The notes below the pieces were generated by a model, which saw nothing but the letters and a program-made list of their open reading frames with translations, did no database searches and was not told where the DNA came from. The translations under genes were made by a program, and so were the position numbers. Below, piece after piece: positions 8,671 through 22,289 of a DNA stretch of 64,000 nucleotides (position 1 is the first letter of the stretch; the number at the start of each line of letters is the position of its first letter). Source of the DNA: Lineus longissimus (Eukaryota; Nemertea; Pilidiophora; Heteronemertea; Lineidae); assembly GCF_910592395.1 (NCBI RefSeq), contig NC_088324.1, forward strand, positions 9,574,953-9,638,952. Reading direction: 5' to 3'.

Positions 8671-11600
8671 TAAACGATTGTCAATATTGGCGTGCCAGTA
8701 TCACCAACTGCATGTATTATCAGAACCATTCTTTCCATTTTTGTCAACATTTGTTATCCTTGTTTATCTTTTTAAATCAGGTGCTGTTTTGAGATTTACA
8801 AATATGTCTCATTTGTTGGGGTTGTTTTTTTCTCTGCAACATCCTTGATAATTGGAAATCTATTTCAAAACTACTTTGAGGGACCACCCAAAAACAAATT
8901 ATGTCGAACCCTTGAATATCAAATTTCTGCATCCTCTTGCAAACAGGGTCTACAACACGACTTCTCCTTACGCATGTTTGAGGGAGTAAATATGTATCGA
9001 GTGAAATGATCTGAAATTGTCGGGATGAATTCCCTGATGCTCAAGCGGTTGTCTTGCTACAGGCCTTATGAACGATGTAGTCTAAAGGTCTGTGTTATCT
9101 TTTTGTGATTTTGGCATTTACTTGGGCCATTGTACTTCGTTGCTTTAATAAGGCTTACAAAACCTGCCTATCGAGTCTGAAGTGCAATAATGTTTGCAGG
9201 TGGTGGCTTTTCATCATACAGCCAAACATACATACTATAATAGGAAGAGATCAAAATAGTCATCAATGCACTTGTTATGTCATGCATTTTTAGTCGGTCT
9301 ACATAATGTAATTTGAGAATGAGAGTTCACTGGTCATTGGTGCTTATGTCATCAGTTGATAGTTACTTAATCTCATTACTTTTTTCCCTGTGGGACGGCC
9401 TTTAATCAAAATGATATCAATTATGTTTCGAGATCCGACCACAACTTAAGGCCAGAGGGAAACATCTTACACAAGATTATTAAAACATGATATGCATATT
9501 TTTTTCAATTCCTTATTTCACAATGTTCTGTATTGCATGTTATTCTGTGTTCCTGCAAACTATGCAGGGCCATTCTGTCTTGTTTATTTGCAATGTCTGT
9601 TTAAGAAAATTTGGCAATTTGGTTTTTCGACCATCCGTTGTAAGTCATAGAGGTGCCATTTATGATAACCTCGTTGCAATTAACATATTAATAATGGACT
9701 CTGTGCGTGTATGTGTACTGCCTGCATGGTTATAATTGTATCGCCTTACCTCACATAGTTTTTTGGTTTGGTGGCATGAGAAGGCCCGAGACCCACCAAA
9801 GCCCCACATTACCTACCTGGCAATGCCTGGTAGAGATCTGTGTTCTTCTCATATGAATGTGGAAGTGTGCAATGTTATATACATCAAAACCTACAGGTGT
9901 GTGATCAAGTGCAAGTGAAATTGAAATTGAATTTGTTGTGTTGAATTCACATGTACTTGTCTTTAATAAGAAGAAGTGAAGCTTTTTGCTGCAATTTCAG
10001 ACCTGGTGCTTCCTTCTTTTTGGTATTATTTGTGGTTTCTCTTAAAGCCATTTTATGGTTCTACATACTGGGTACTGTGAAGTTATTCATGAATTCAAGC
10101 CCTTATAGCCTGGAGCTCAGTTTTCAAGAGGGTGTATTTCTAAATTTTCATCTGTAGCCAGTAGTTTTATGTGCATAATATTTGACTGCATACAACATTA
10201 TGTATGAATGTTTTATGTAGATCTTAAAATGATCTCCTCATTTATACCAAAGTGATTAACCAATCAAATTAGACCTTGGAAAATCTGCTTCCCAACTGTC
10301 CGTGAAACGTACAGGCGCCCCAACTCTTTGAGCTGGCCTACTAAGAATTTTCAGGGACAAGTTTGAAATGCATGATTCTGAGCACTGTGAGTGCTGTGAT
10401 ACATGAAATGGGAATAAAGATTGAGCTCTTGGGAATGACATACCTTTAAAAAGGCATACTTTGAATTGTATATCAAGAATATTGGCCCCCGAGGTTTGTT
10501 CTGAGGAGTGCAAACAACACCCTAAGCTTAACACCCTGAAAACACCCCATTTATGTCAATCATACTTGCACTTGCAGTGCACACATTTCCCAGGGTAGGC
10601 GAGCTGGGATGCCAGCCCCAAATACACATGCTTCTCGGTAACTTTGGATGCTAATTCTCCAGGGTAAAGAAATGATGCTCATCACAGCTCAAACAAAATC
10701 ATGTCACTGATGTACATGTATGATAATCCAATCTATAAATTGTCTGGTGAAATGAATGTTGTAGAATATACGTTTATATTTGTGTGTTGAAAATAATTGT
10801 ATTTTATAGTCCTGCACCGTTGTGTACCGGTAGATTGTAATTACTTGTGGCGCAGGAAAATAGTAAGACACATGGCTGCCGTACTGTAAATGGGGTTGTC
10901 ATTGTGATGAAAATTTACTCGTGGATTATGACCATGTACACAGCCACTGTGTTGAATTTTGTATTCAATGCAATATTGAAAATCTCGATTCTCTATTTCA
11001 AATTTTGAATGGACGGCGTGGGCTTAAGAATGGGTTGTTGTGAGATTAGTAATGTTCATTCAAAATGTTTTAGAGGAGCTCTGAGGAGTAGTGACACATT
11101 CATAATTTGTAGGGACAGCATTTTTCTGCCCCAAAGGTGTCCTTTAATCAAAGTGAGGTTCTGCTGCGAGTGAAACGTTTCAGCGAATGTCTTTTACTTA
11201 TCAATCCCATCAAAAAGGAGATTCAGTACATGCAACTTGAAACAAAAGTGTTTAACTTGAATGCTTTGTACAATGAATCGTGTTTATACTGTAATTATCT
11301 GCAATCAATTATATGTTCACTGTTATCAAACGCATGCGGTAACTAATTTGCATTGTTTTTTTCTTCATGTTTCAATGAAATTGATTATCAATGGGTGCTT
11401 TTGTTGAATTGTAAAAAAAATGTGGTGTCTATGTATAAAGATTCTCCCAAATGTCTTGATTTGTGAAATTGTCCGTGGATCATGATAAATATTTGTCATT
11501 GATGATAACAAGAAATGATAAAGACTCGTCTCTCTTAAAATTCTTGATGATAACTATTTGTGAATACATGTATATATGAGGTCTAGGCATCAGATTTTCC

Positions 11601-12982
11601 ACACCTTCCGCTAAGTTTAACAGTGCAATCATTCTGATTTTGATGGCATTTCGCTCACCTTATCCCGTTTTGGCTAAAGCCTATAGCCAGGTGCTGGGAC
11701 TATGAGTTAGTCAGGTCACACCGGTTTAAATTTCTTGAAATAAACATGGGATGCCATCATTGCTGCAAAACATTTCAGGAAATTTTGACCTATGAATTTA
11801 TTTTCTTAACTCTTTTTATTCCTTCAGTTGCTTTATTCATTTTCAAAGGTCAATGACAATGAATAGTAAGTTAAATTCAGCAAAAGACTTGGGACTGAAA
11901 CATCTAAATGTCTTGCTCTGTATGCATGGTGTCCTCTGGCGTGGAGGAAAAGTCAGGTTGTATGTGATCTGGATCTTTGGCCTAAGATAGCTTAGAAATT
12001 TATTCTTCAATTAACATAATCATAAAAAACATATCTTTTGAAATGAATATCAATATATCAGGATGCAGATTATTATACAAAATGTAGAAAAGTATAGGAG
12101 TGGATGTAATGACCTGGCAGAAAGCCAGTGGTCCCAGGTCAATAGTCAAAACTGAATTGTCATGTAAAATGCACACCGATACTGTGAACTGTGAAATTTT
12201 TGCAATGATGAAAGTTGGCGAATTTGTTTTTTTCCAAATGGTGATTCATTAAAAATCGCGTTGGCTGCCAACATTTGATGTGCATTACAGTTTGAATTTT
12301 CACACTTTTAAGCTTGTGTTAGACAGTTGCGAAAAACGTAATGCTGAAAAAAATTTCATGGTTTACATTATCGGAGTTTTCCACACCCACATGCAACTCC
12401 ACGGATCTTGGCTTGATGCTATATCCTCCTGAAAGATTTTTGCATGATGCGTCATTTTACTGTCTATATGTTACCTTTCATATCCCTATATTTTCCGTTC
12501 AAGCTTTGGCGAAAAAAAGTTGTAAATCAGCTCAACATCTATTCTTCGATGTAACCTGTACGCGCAGCTCTTTCCATTTGAACTCTGAAGCCCGAGATGC
12601 GACATCAAATAGAAAGGCCGAACATAGTTGCTTGGGTGTCCTGTCCTTGCCACCGTAAAAAAGAATGTGACAAATATCCTCCATATTTCTGTTGCTAGGA
12701 CCCTGTGTTATATGTACAGTCCATTCAAGGGCCTGGCTTAGAGTTGGCTTTCTTGATCTGGTCTTGTGCAGAGAGGTGGTCGGCATTGACTCGGCTAAGT
12801 GGGCGCACAGAGAGATTGCTGCTGATCCCATGTAGGGTGAATGTGTGTAGCTTTTGCATCAGTGATGCCTTTTTAATGCTGGTCATATTCATGATATCAT
12901 TGTTTGTTGCTGTTCAAGAATTTTCTACTTGTGTTATTCCAGGTCTTCTGCTTTTGATGATCTGATTGCTGCTTTTATGACC
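8671..12982. other. Long non-coding stretch after the GT31 gene, probably partly 3'UTR
   Basis: About 4.3 kb, AT-rich, with no supported exon. Possible polyadenylation hexamers AATAAA occur near 10412, 11741 and 12983. Open frames here are short and unrelated to known families. Part of it may be a very long 3'UTR. Confidence 0.45.
12211..12295 (+). repeat. Dispersed repeat copy, matching 31614-31697
   Basis: Shares aaagttggcgaatttg, a caa-t-ggtg segment and gcgttggctgccaa (gcgtttgctgccaa in the other copy) in the same order and spacing as a segment inside TBC1D13 intron 7. The two are diverged copies of an unnamed interspersed repeat. Confidence 0.65.
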
Positions 12983-12988
12983 AATAAA
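12983..12988 (+). terminator. Candidate polyadenylation signal AATAAA
   Basis: AATAAA followed within 20-40 bases by a GT/T-rich stretch (cgtcgtttttattcctgtgg). This is the best candidate for a distal 3' end of the GT31 transcript if the long 3'UTR is real. Confidence 0.4.
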
Positions 12989-14222
12989 TGATAATCAGTA
13001 ATAATCCGTCGTTTTTATTCCTGTGGCATATTTTACTATGGAGAGCATGGTAAATTCTACATCCACCATGGTGAGCCTGGTAAACTCCAATTTTACCATG
13101 GTGAATCTGAGATCTTTTTCATAAGGGTTGAGACCCTCTGTATAGTGTGACTCTAGTCCTGTGTTACTCCTCACAGTTATTCATGTTGTTTGTGGCATAG
13201 TATTGATATTATTGATATATGCCCTAGCCTTCATCTTTACCCCTCCCCTGGAGGTGGGAATGACATTTTACCTTCCATGATGACGAGATGTGGTGCTGTG
13301 GTTGAAGGAAGGCAATGGGGTGGAAAAACTTGAAGGCAACAGTATTCTCTTTGTTATCTTCTATGCCAACTTCTGTCTTCGGCAAACAGTGAGGAACGTC
13401 CGGCTAGGACGGAAATGTTCAAAATACGTTGTCGCCATTTTCATGATTTTGGACTTTTCAGCGATTTTTCTCGAACTGTATTGTAAGATTTCGGCAAGTG
13501 TGTGGACATAAAGATTTGCAGCAATACCACATATGCTATTTAGATATCCTCTGGGTATGGTGGAATATAATCGTTGACTTATAAAATTTTGTACATTCCT
13601 CTGTAGAAGCTTGGAACTAGCGCTGCCATTTTCAACTTCTGTACATTTGTGTACATTTTGTACATGTATTTAGGCCTACTCCACTGACTTCTCTCATGAA
13701 CTGGCTTCACCATCATCATCCGACATCGTCAACTTTGCGGACTCGTAGTCCTTTTGAAACTTTTCTCCTTTCCGCTTATCCGTTTTAGCAGCCATACCGG
13801 TGGCGGTAGGCACTTGACTTTATAAGTTTATCCTTGAGGGCCTAACTACAGAATGGCCGGGACAGTAGTAGGCCTACTAGCTCTCTACATTATGTACACT
13901 CTGTCCCTCTGTACATTATGTACACATTCCTATCATTTAGCACAGAGTGTCCCGGGTATTCTGCAGTTGCTCCGTGGAATCTGCCAACTGGCAAAGCGAG
14001 GATGCAATCATTCCCGATTCCATATTTTAGCAGTCTCTCATTGTCTAAAGTGTACCATCGCCACTATCGGGCCAACACTGTAAGTGTCGTATGAAGTGAC
14101 CGCAGCGCTTGTGGTTATCTATCTCAATTGGATTAGAAGTGAGAAAGATCATATCTGATGTGTAAACCTTCAAAGCAGATTTCAAACCTTAGATTTTAAT
14201 ATCCCAAGATTATTCACTTCAG
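12989..14222. other. Intergenic region and probable promoter/5'UTR of the deubiquitinase gene
   Basis: Holds ccatggtga-type simple repeats near 13040-13110 and several tgtacat words near 13590-13670 and 13890-13930. The splice acceptor ending at 14222 shows that a 5'UTR exon of the USP gene lies upstream, but its position is not clear. Confidence 0.4.
13694..13795 (-). CDS. Possible small ORF or divergent first exon, 33 aa
   Basis: The reverse strand has an ATG at 13795 in a strong context (gccaccggtATGGCTGC) followed by 32 further codons. The peptide is highly charged, with a basic start (MAAKTDKRKGEKFQK) and an acidic D-D-D-G-E end, then TGA. A possible donor (gatg|gtgaag) lies just before the stop, so it could be the first coding exon of a gene running left, divergent from the deubiquitinase. 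No homologue is recognised and no downstream exon was found. It may be chance. Confidence 0.2.
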   Translation of the reverse strand: MAAKTDKRKGEKFQKDYESAKLTMSDDDGEASS

Positions 14223-14279
14223 GTACTCACACCTGTTAGTCTGTGAATAGCTGCAATTGATGTTATAATCAACATCGAG

Positions 14280-17200
14280 ATGAGTGCCTGTCCTCACATC
14301 GTTACCAACAGTGATGTCACGTGGCGGGATATAGCCACTAAGAAAGAGGTAAATGCATTTCTTCAAACCAACCAATTCTAAATGGAAAATACCACCAACC
14401 TGAAAAGCCAGGTCTCCGAATGAAAGCACTGGCACGAAGGATAAGTGAATAAGACTCAACTTTTTAGTGGCCGGTAGAGCTACCCGGTGGCTCCAGTTCA
14501 GGGGTAGAGCGTGTGGCTACCACTCCATACATGAAGGTCCCCGGTTCAATACTCAGCTTTGGCGACATTTTTAAGGACTCAAAGTCAAAGTCACTTTTTA
14601 CTGGAAACTCTGTGACTTTCAGGACTGTCCGTTTCAAAGTACCAATCTTGCCTGACATGTTCTTTTTCTTCTTCAGAGTTCCCAGTGCCAAGCTTGCGGT
14701 GTGGCCGGACCGAATCTGTGGCTGTGTTTGAAGAGCGGATGTTTCTATGTTGGCTGTGGAGAGTCCGCCGAAGACCACAGCTCGACTCATGCGGATGAGA
14801 CAGGCCACTGCGTGACTCTCAACCTCACCACTCAGCGCATTTGGTGCTACACGTGCGAGACTGAAGTGTTTCCTGGTCGAAATAACCCGCCCTTTGTGTA
14901 AGAATTTTCCTTGATTGATTCAGTTTCTTTTGTGCAGCCGTATCGGAAATTGCTATTGAGCCAAGTTTGTGAAGTTCCTACCACGGACTGGCTGGTTTTG
15001 TTGTCGTTAGGTTATTGATTTAGCTCCTGTGAGTATGTGAAATGAGATTTGATGAAGATCAAAACCACTGTGACAGGTATTGAGATACTGGGTCTCTGAG
15101 GTCTGAGTATTGCACTTTTAGGACATCTGATGTTGTCTGTTGCCATGAACATGTACTGCAGCGAGCATTGAGAGTTTGGTTTAAAGGATTTTTTGTGACA
15201 CATCCTGTAATGTTCATCTCTTGAGTTCAGAACATGTAGAGTTAGGTTTGGTCCAGTTTAACGGGTTCATTTTTTTCATTACTTTAGCATCAAGGATAAC
15301 CACATGCTAGCCTCGGAAAGTTCTCCGCTGCGTGGTAGAGTAACTATCAGCCAGCATCATCACGAGGAGTCTGACACTGATGATGAGGATGAGAATAAGA
15401 AGCCGAGGGGCCTGACAGGTTTGAACAACATCGGCAACACGTGTTACATGAATGCTGCCCTACAGGCTCTGTCGAATTGGTAAGTTGAAATTCGATTCAG
15501 CGCATCTTGTGGTGGAATGGGGTCATCATCTCTTCAAATCGATGTCACGGTGCGGTTTTCCGTGAATGACACTGTTTTCATTAGAGGCTGACCTCATAAT
15601 TAAGCTGAGTTCAGCCATTCCACTGAATTAAAATTGGCAGCAGAGAACACTAAATGGAGTTCAATCAAACCTGTGTAGCTTATCTCTTCTCAACTTCATT
15701 GCAGTCCCCCTCTGACGCAGTTCTTTCTGGACTGCCCCGGTTTTGTCCGGACAGATCATAAGCCCATGTTGTCGAAGAGTTACCTCAAACTGATGCGGGA
15801 GATGTGGCACAAGAAACGACCGAGCTATGTCGTGCCGTCGTCTGTGGCTCATGGAATGAAGATGGTCCTGCCGTGTACCTTCAGACTTAATTCCCAGCAG
15901 GTTCGTGCTATTTCAAATGTTTTGATCTGATGAATGTGATAGCAACTTGCCCTGGGTTCTGTTGCATTCTTATCGACCCTGTGATGACAAACCCTGGTCG
16001 CAGCTTAATAATCAGTGGTTGTTTTCTGCTTTTGAAGTCAAAAGTCTTTAGTAGAGAAGTCTCTCTTGAGTTGTCAGTAGCGATAGAGGACTGTTGAACT
16101 AAAATAATGGTAACTCATCTAATTTCAGGATACCCAGGAGTTTCTAAGATGTTTTATGGATCAGATCCACGAGGAACTGAAGCAGATAAAAAATACCATG
16201 GAAGCCACGCCGGAGGAAGATGAATCTGAGGTCATTCCCGATCAGCCGACAGAACGCCATTCATCGCCCCACAAGGCCATGGAGACGAACCTGATGGGAC
16301 CGTCGGATACAGAATACGAGACGTGCGACTCTGGTCTCAGCAGTGAAAGGAATTCCATCGAGCAAGGTCTCGCGGAGGAATCACAAGATGTCCTGATGGA
16401 GGCTGGGAGAATCGCACGTGTTAAACCGACGATCATGGCGAATAAGAATGATAGGAGTGAGTCGGTTTCAAACGGTGATACACACGGACATACGGTTATA
16501 TCGGCCGAGACGCCGAGTGTGATGTCTGTACCGGATCATGCTGCTGGCACGGGTGAACTGGCCAGTTCGGTTGAAAAAATGGAAGTGAAAGAGTCGGGCA
16601 CTGAGGAGAAAGAAATTGACGAGAGCAGTTCTGTTGAGAGCACCTCGATGCAGGTTGACAATATTGAAGGGGGGTCTGAGCCACCGCAGGCCGAGGCGAA
16701 AAAAGTTCAGAAGGAGGCTTCAAATTTTGCGCATAAGCGCAGCAATGGTGATCCGCCAACAGTTACTGAGGAGGCCCCTCGGATGCCGACGGAGATGACG
16801 GAATTTACAGATGCGTTGTCTGATTTGGAGATGTCGCCAGGACAGCGTCGACAACAAGGGATCCGGTCACGGCAGGCGTCGGAAAGTGAACGTCTTCAAC
16901 AACGTATGGCGGCGAAACAGGGGAAGGGTATTCATGAGAAGCAGGGCGGCAAGAAGAAGTTCCCGGAGCACGTCAGTGTGATTTCTGACATCTTTGACGG
17001 GAAGATTAACAGCTCTGTGCAGTGCCTCACTTGTGAACGGGTAAGGTTTGGTTGATATATCACAAAGGCTGTCGATTCTTCTTCTACGCATTCCTCTCTT
17101 GCGTTTGATAGCTGGTTGGTAGACGTCACGTTCCATCCTCAGCGACGAGATGTTAACGAATTCGGCTGTCGTAGTAAGTTGGTTGATCCGTTTCACCCAA

Positions 17201-19979
17201 TCGCTTGCAGGACAGTGTCTCTCCACCTGGCCAGGTAGCTTCTCCCTCGGCCAGGAACTGTCTGCACTCATGAAAACTTGACTGCTCTGGGCCAATGATG
17301 ACACCCTTAACGTGATTCATTTCCCTTCCAGATTTCGTCGACCAAGGAAACTTTCCAGGATGTTTCGTTACCGATCCCGACCAAGGACCACCTGCACATG
17401 ATCCATGCGTCGCATGTCAACACAACAATGAAGGGCACGTGTGGCGAGGTCAACCTACAACAAGGATGGTTCGCTTGGATGTATACGTGGATGAAAAGGT
17501 ATTGTTCTCTGTAATTTTGCACTGCAAGACAAGTGAGATGCACTGCCCTCATTCGTACGCATCCATGGTATAAATATGTAAATACCTTTCTCTCCACTTC
17601 AGCTGGTTCTGGGGACCCCTAATCACATTGCAAGACTGCCTGGCCGCATTCTTCTCGGCCGATGAACTAAAGGGCGACAACATGTACAGTTGTGAAAAAT
17701 GTAAAAAGTGAGTACATTTCTAACATCTCAGGGGTAAATATCCGGTAGGTGCCACTCACTTCGGTCCATGTGATACGTTGTGAGGAGACAGGCTACCCAG
17801 AGATAGTGATCAACATTTGTTTTTGGTCCGTGTTGATGTTTGGACTGCCTAATTTTAAAATAAAAGACATTTTCCTCAAAATCTTTTAGTTCATTTTACA
17901 AATTTCAGATTGAGGAATGGTGTCAAATATTCCAAAGTGTTGGAGCTGCCCGAGATTCTATGCATCCACTTGAAGCGGTTCAGACACGAGTTCACCTCGA
18001 GTAAAATCAGCAGTTATGTTCAGTTCCCACTTGAAGGCTTGGACATGGGACCTTATCTACATAAAGGTAGGCTGCAGTCTTTCCAACAGAATATGTATCT
18101 CAAACCGACACTGATGATCAACTGATTTGAGTGTCATGATAGATTACCTAGAGTGTTTATCAAGTATGTGCGGTCGGTTCTCGTTTCACAAAGAATCTTC
18201 ATTTTTTTACAGAGTGTACATCAACAGTGACTAACTATGAGCTCATCGCTGTTATCTGTCACCATGGTAACGTGGGAGTCGGCCATTACATCGCTTACTG
18301 CCTGAATGCGCTGAGCGACCAGTGGTACGAATTTGATGACCAGTATGTGACCCGGGTGGACGAACAGACTGTTGAAAGTGCGGAGGCCTATGTGTTGTTT
18401 TATAGGTAGGGGATTTTTTTTTTGGTAATTGAAACATTTTTTCAGGTATTTTCAGGAAAATATAACCCCTGTAATGAATTAAGAAATGTATGCTGCTAAT
18501 GTCTTTGCGGTGTCTGTACTGATGACTGACATCGCATTTTGAAAACTAGGAAATGTTGTTTGTCTTTGTATCATTGAAGTCAGTCATACTGTTTTGTGAA
18601 TTCATATTTATAAATTTTTGTTTATTTTTATTTATTTTTATTCATAAAGAAAAAGAAATGACAACATGATCCCGCTGCGGCAGCAGGCCATGGAGCTGAT
18701 GGAAGACAAAGAGGAGAGTCTGATGCAGTTCTTCATCTCGCGCCAGTGGATCAACAGATTCAACACATTCGCGGAACCCGGCCCGATCACCAATGAAGAT
18801 TTTCTATGCAAGCATGGCGGGGTACCGCCTGCACAAGTGTCGTATGTGGATGATATGGTGACGGCTGTTTCGCAGCCTGTGTGGGAGTTTTTGCATGAAA
18901 CGTAAGTTAACAAGTCCTTCTTCGGTGATTTTGATCCACATTGGGCGAGGTGGTTCAGTACTTTGATTACCACATCCTTTGAATAAGACAAAAATTGATC
19001 GTCCTGAAGTGTCAACGCAAAAGCCAGCAAAATATACCTTGGGGTTAATGTTTTACATGATTTGTACTGCCTCCCTGGCAAAGTCTGTCAATGGCTCATA
19101 AGCTGCAGTAAAACAGAAAAACACTCGCTATAATATAAGCACAGAAAAGTATACACTTTTGCCATGATATTTACTGTTATTAAGAATTTACTGAGTCGTG
19201 TTTCTCTGCTCCAGCTTTGGTGGTGGCCCGGCCGTCAATCATCTGTACCAGTGTGTCACGTGTCAGACAGAGTTGGAAAAACTCAAGAAGCGACAGAAAC
19301 ATGAAATGGACACATTCATACGGGTAGGTGATGTTACAAATATATCCGTCTCTAATTCTTTCATCCATCTTGAGAGGATGTGGAAGGTCATCCTAGCTCT
19401 TTGCAGGTGTGAAATTATCCTGGGGCACCTCACCCAGGCTTGCAAAACAAAGCAGTTTTTCTATCCATGTAGTGTGCTGATTCTATTTCGAACTATTCCA
19501 CTTCCAGTTGAATGCTGAATTCAAAGATGAGGAGAATCCGAACGTCATCTATGCGATCAGTATGACGTGGTTCAAAGAATGGGAGAACTTCGTCAGAGGC
19601 AAAGTGGATGGTAAGTTTAATTTTGTCTGTATTAGCTTTTGTAATTGTATACAACATTATCATCTTCTGTCTTGTTTCGACAGATAGTTGATCTGTGATT
19701 GGGGCTCGCTATTTTAGTTCTTGATATCTTTTCTTATAATATCTTTCAGGTCCACCACCAGCTATTGACAACGCGAAGATAGCTTACGTCAAAAATGGCA
19801 TCTCTTTCTTACGCACCAATTCTGATTATGGCCAGTTATCGGAGGAGATGTGGCAGTTTTTGTTTGAAATTTATGGCGGGGGACCAGAGCTTGTTTATAA
19901 AGAAAACAGCGCTGCGGTGGAGAGCAAGCCACTGGAAGCCGGGGATGGAGCGAAGATGGGGGAGAGTCCAAAGGTGTAA
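14280..19979 (+). CDS. usp20/usp33: Ubiquitin carboxyl-terminal hydrolase 20/33
   Basis: Thirteen coding exons: 14280-14348, 14677-14897, 15288-15479, 15705-15900, 16129-17040, 17332-17498, 17603-17707, 17909-18066, 18213-18405, 18650-18901, 19215-19323, 19508-19610, 19750-19979. All phases agree and all introns are GT-AG; the product is 968 aa (human USP20 is 914). Domain order matches USP20/USP33: an N-terminal zf-UBP finger (CPH start, C-Q-A-C, G-C-G-E-S, W-C-Y-T-C), a USP catalytic core with Cys box G-N-T-C-Y-M-N (Cys about 149) and His box G-H-Y-I-A-Y-C (His about 698), then two DUSP domains (about 750-850 and 860-960), each with the G-G-G-P signature. Exon 5 (304 codons) supplies a long acidic/Ser-rich insert inside the catalytic core, as in the vertebrate proteins. 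The family removes ubiquitin from, among others, HIF1A, beta-adrenergic receptors and Hedgehog-pathway proteins at ER and centrosome. Vertebrates split this gene into two; one copy here is probably pre-duplication. Confidence 0.95.
14465..14570 (+). mobile_element. tRNA-derived SINE-like fragment in usp20/33 intron 1
   Basis: Contains a box-A-like ggttcc/ggggtagagcg stretch and a box-B-like ccggttcaatactc at tRNA spacing, without a plausible cloverleaf. It lies between coding exons 1 and 2. Typical of a tRNA-headed SINE remnant. Confidence 0.5.
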
Positions 19980-20124
19980 TTGGGACTGAGCATGCAGAGG
20001 TATCCAGTCGACAAGGGTGGTCCAAGATAGGTTGATAGTTTTTGATTGGTAGACGCTCTGCGGTGTATTAATATTGTGGTTCACTTGTCTGATTTGGTGT
20101 TTGGCCAGAAACGCTGCATTGCCA

Positions 20125-20330
20125 GTGGGGTTGTCAGAGTGGCACAGTCTGCCACCTCTAAGGTCCCGGGTTCAATTCCCAGTCAGTCCCGGTACACTCA
20201 TGTGATAGAGAGGGCAACTCTCTTCGACGGCGTAGGATTCCTCCGGGGTCTCCGGTTTCCTCCTACTTACATAAGAATCGCCTTTATTGTTTGTAGAGTT
20301 AATAAAGTCAGAGGCTAGGCTCTCAAGTCA
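20125..20330 (+). mobile_element. tRNA-derived SINE in the usp20/33 3' region
   Basis: A tRNA-like head with box B gggttcaattcccagtc is followed by a body containing ctccggggtctccggtttcc, a phrase common in invertebrate SINE bodies, and ends near ttaataaagtcag. It would lie in the 3'UTR if the signal at 20955 is used. Confidence 0.7.
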
Positions 20331-20954
20331 ATATTTTATTCAACACTTTGTGTTTAACATTGCGTCACAGAAGCACTATTTTGAGGTCAAAAACACAAAA
20401 TGATATGATTGAATGAAAAGTAAGTTGTTGCTGTTGACAATATTTATATTGTATGTCTTTATATTAAAGATGTTGTTTGGCTTTAGCAAAGTTGACAATA
20501 GTGAGACTGATCTTGCGAATGAACTAGCTACATACATCTAATATGCGGATGTAATATGCCAGTGACTTTGTTCTTCATGACTGCCATACTCTTGCATACA
20601 TGTACATGTACCTATAGATGTATCATATATCTTTGCATGTTGGAAGAGATGATGTTATTATTTTTGTTGATGCCCGATTTATAGTGGAAACGTACACGTA
20701 CATTGTACTACTGGCCTTGGTATTAAAGCTTGTCTGCCTAGCTGAACCTAATTTACATGTAGTACATGTACATTGATAATACAAATGTTGGTGTCTCAAA
20801 TCTTTCTCGAGTTGAACTTTGTATCAGTTTTCAGACTCATACACACGTGGTCTTTAGAGAAGGTTCAATAACATGGTGTTTTAATACATGTAGGTACAGA
20901 GTGTACATGTACATAGGTTGTTATCGTAAAGCACTGTGCTGTCTGATTTGCTTG

Positions 20955-20960
20955 AATAAA
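20955..20960 (+). terminator. Polyadenylation signal for usp20/33
   Basis: AATAAA about 1 kb after the stop codon, followed by a T/GT-rich stretch (gatgtttattcctgtgtat). A further hexamer inside the SINE (near 20300) could give a shorter 3'UTR. Confidence 0.55.
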
Positions 20961-21830
20961 ATCTTGTATTAATTATATATGCAATGATGTTTATTCCTGT
21001 GTATAGAGCCTGCCCAGAGGATGACATCACAGAAAATGACACCATTTTAGATGTACATTTTTTTAACAGACGACCCTTCTTTTATAAATCTTAGCAGTTT
21101 CAAGTACACCACAAGTAGGTTATAATGTCAGCTGGCATCTGGATAGCGCAAAACGTTTTGGACCTCAGTCGATGAATTGGGTAAGATAATCTGCAAACCA
21201 ATGATATTTACTATGATCAGTTTCCATTTCAAAAATGTGGCTGATGAGAATCACAAAATCAAATTTCATTGGCCTTATAATGGAGAATGCTACTAATCAA
21301 GAATTAATATTGGTATCATGCAGGACTACTTGATGTAATGGTTAGATGTTATGACTTTCACAGTATATGCATGTTGAGCTATTACTACTATTCATACATT
21401 AATAAATTATTTAAATCACTGAAATAAGTTGTTGATTTGTTCTTTGATCAATTCTCATAACTGATATGCTGAGTCATTCTCCAAAGTAATGATAATATGA
21501 ATGTAAGGAAATTGTCAAACCTTTATCCAGCTATCCAGTTGGCTCTTTCAGTGTCGTCTGAGGTCAATGTCTATGCGTGACCTCCGGAATTGTCCTAGAT
21601 ATTTGGGAGGTTGGAGCACCCCTGTCCTTGAGCAACTGTCAATAGTGTTAGCAGACTATCATGGCCTCAATTCCCCTCACGACCATGCCCCCCTGATAAA
21701 AATTTAACCCTTTCATGACAAACCAACTTATGTTTTAACAGACATTCGACACAAGTAAAGGCAAAACCATTTGAACGTCATGCCGCTCTGTATTATTGCT
21801 CGCCTAGGCCAGGGTGAGTGTTAAAGGGAC

Positions 21831-21940
21831 AATATAGGCAGAAGATGAATCCGACATGACCCAGGGCCCTTACTGTGTATATTAGTCACCTGAAGATGGT
21901 CAAATTAGCCCCTCTGCTCCTGCCTATAGTCCCCCTTTAA
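21831..21940. mobile_element. TTAA-flanked MITE (piggyBac-like), about 110 bp
   Basis: The left end ttaaagggacaatataggca pairs with the right end tgcctatagtccccctttaa as terminal inverted repeats of about 20 bp. Both ends carry TTAA, the target duplicated by piggyBac-superfamily elements. It is too short to code. Confidence 0.8.
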
Positions 21941-22289
21941 GTTTCAAGATGCCAACCAATTGGGGAAAGTGCAGCTCCCTCCTTGACATTCATACATTAC
22001 GAGAAGAAAACTTGTGTAGATCATATCACCATTTGTGCTTCATGCTCGGTAAAATCCCTCCAATTTCACTATATGGCACATACATGTAATGATGTTCAGC
22101 TCTTGTACAGCTCTTGTCCTCAATTCATTCGACTTGCAAGTGCTTAAATAGCCATATCATTATCCAGGCTTTTGACTGGTACATTCCTGTTCAAGCTATT
22201 CCCTTGGGAGTATACAGTCCAGCTGACGCTCAGCAATAGGACTCAAAAACCATGACCATCTCTGCCAGCTTTTTACCAATAACTCCTCG

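Noticed and set aside
16867-17304. Minus-strand 145-codon frame
   Set aside because: Antisense shadow of usp20/33 exon 5 and the following intron.
20125-20200. tRNA gene
   Set aside because: Box A and box B are present, but no closed acceptor stem or anticodon arm can be drawn, and a SINE body follows.
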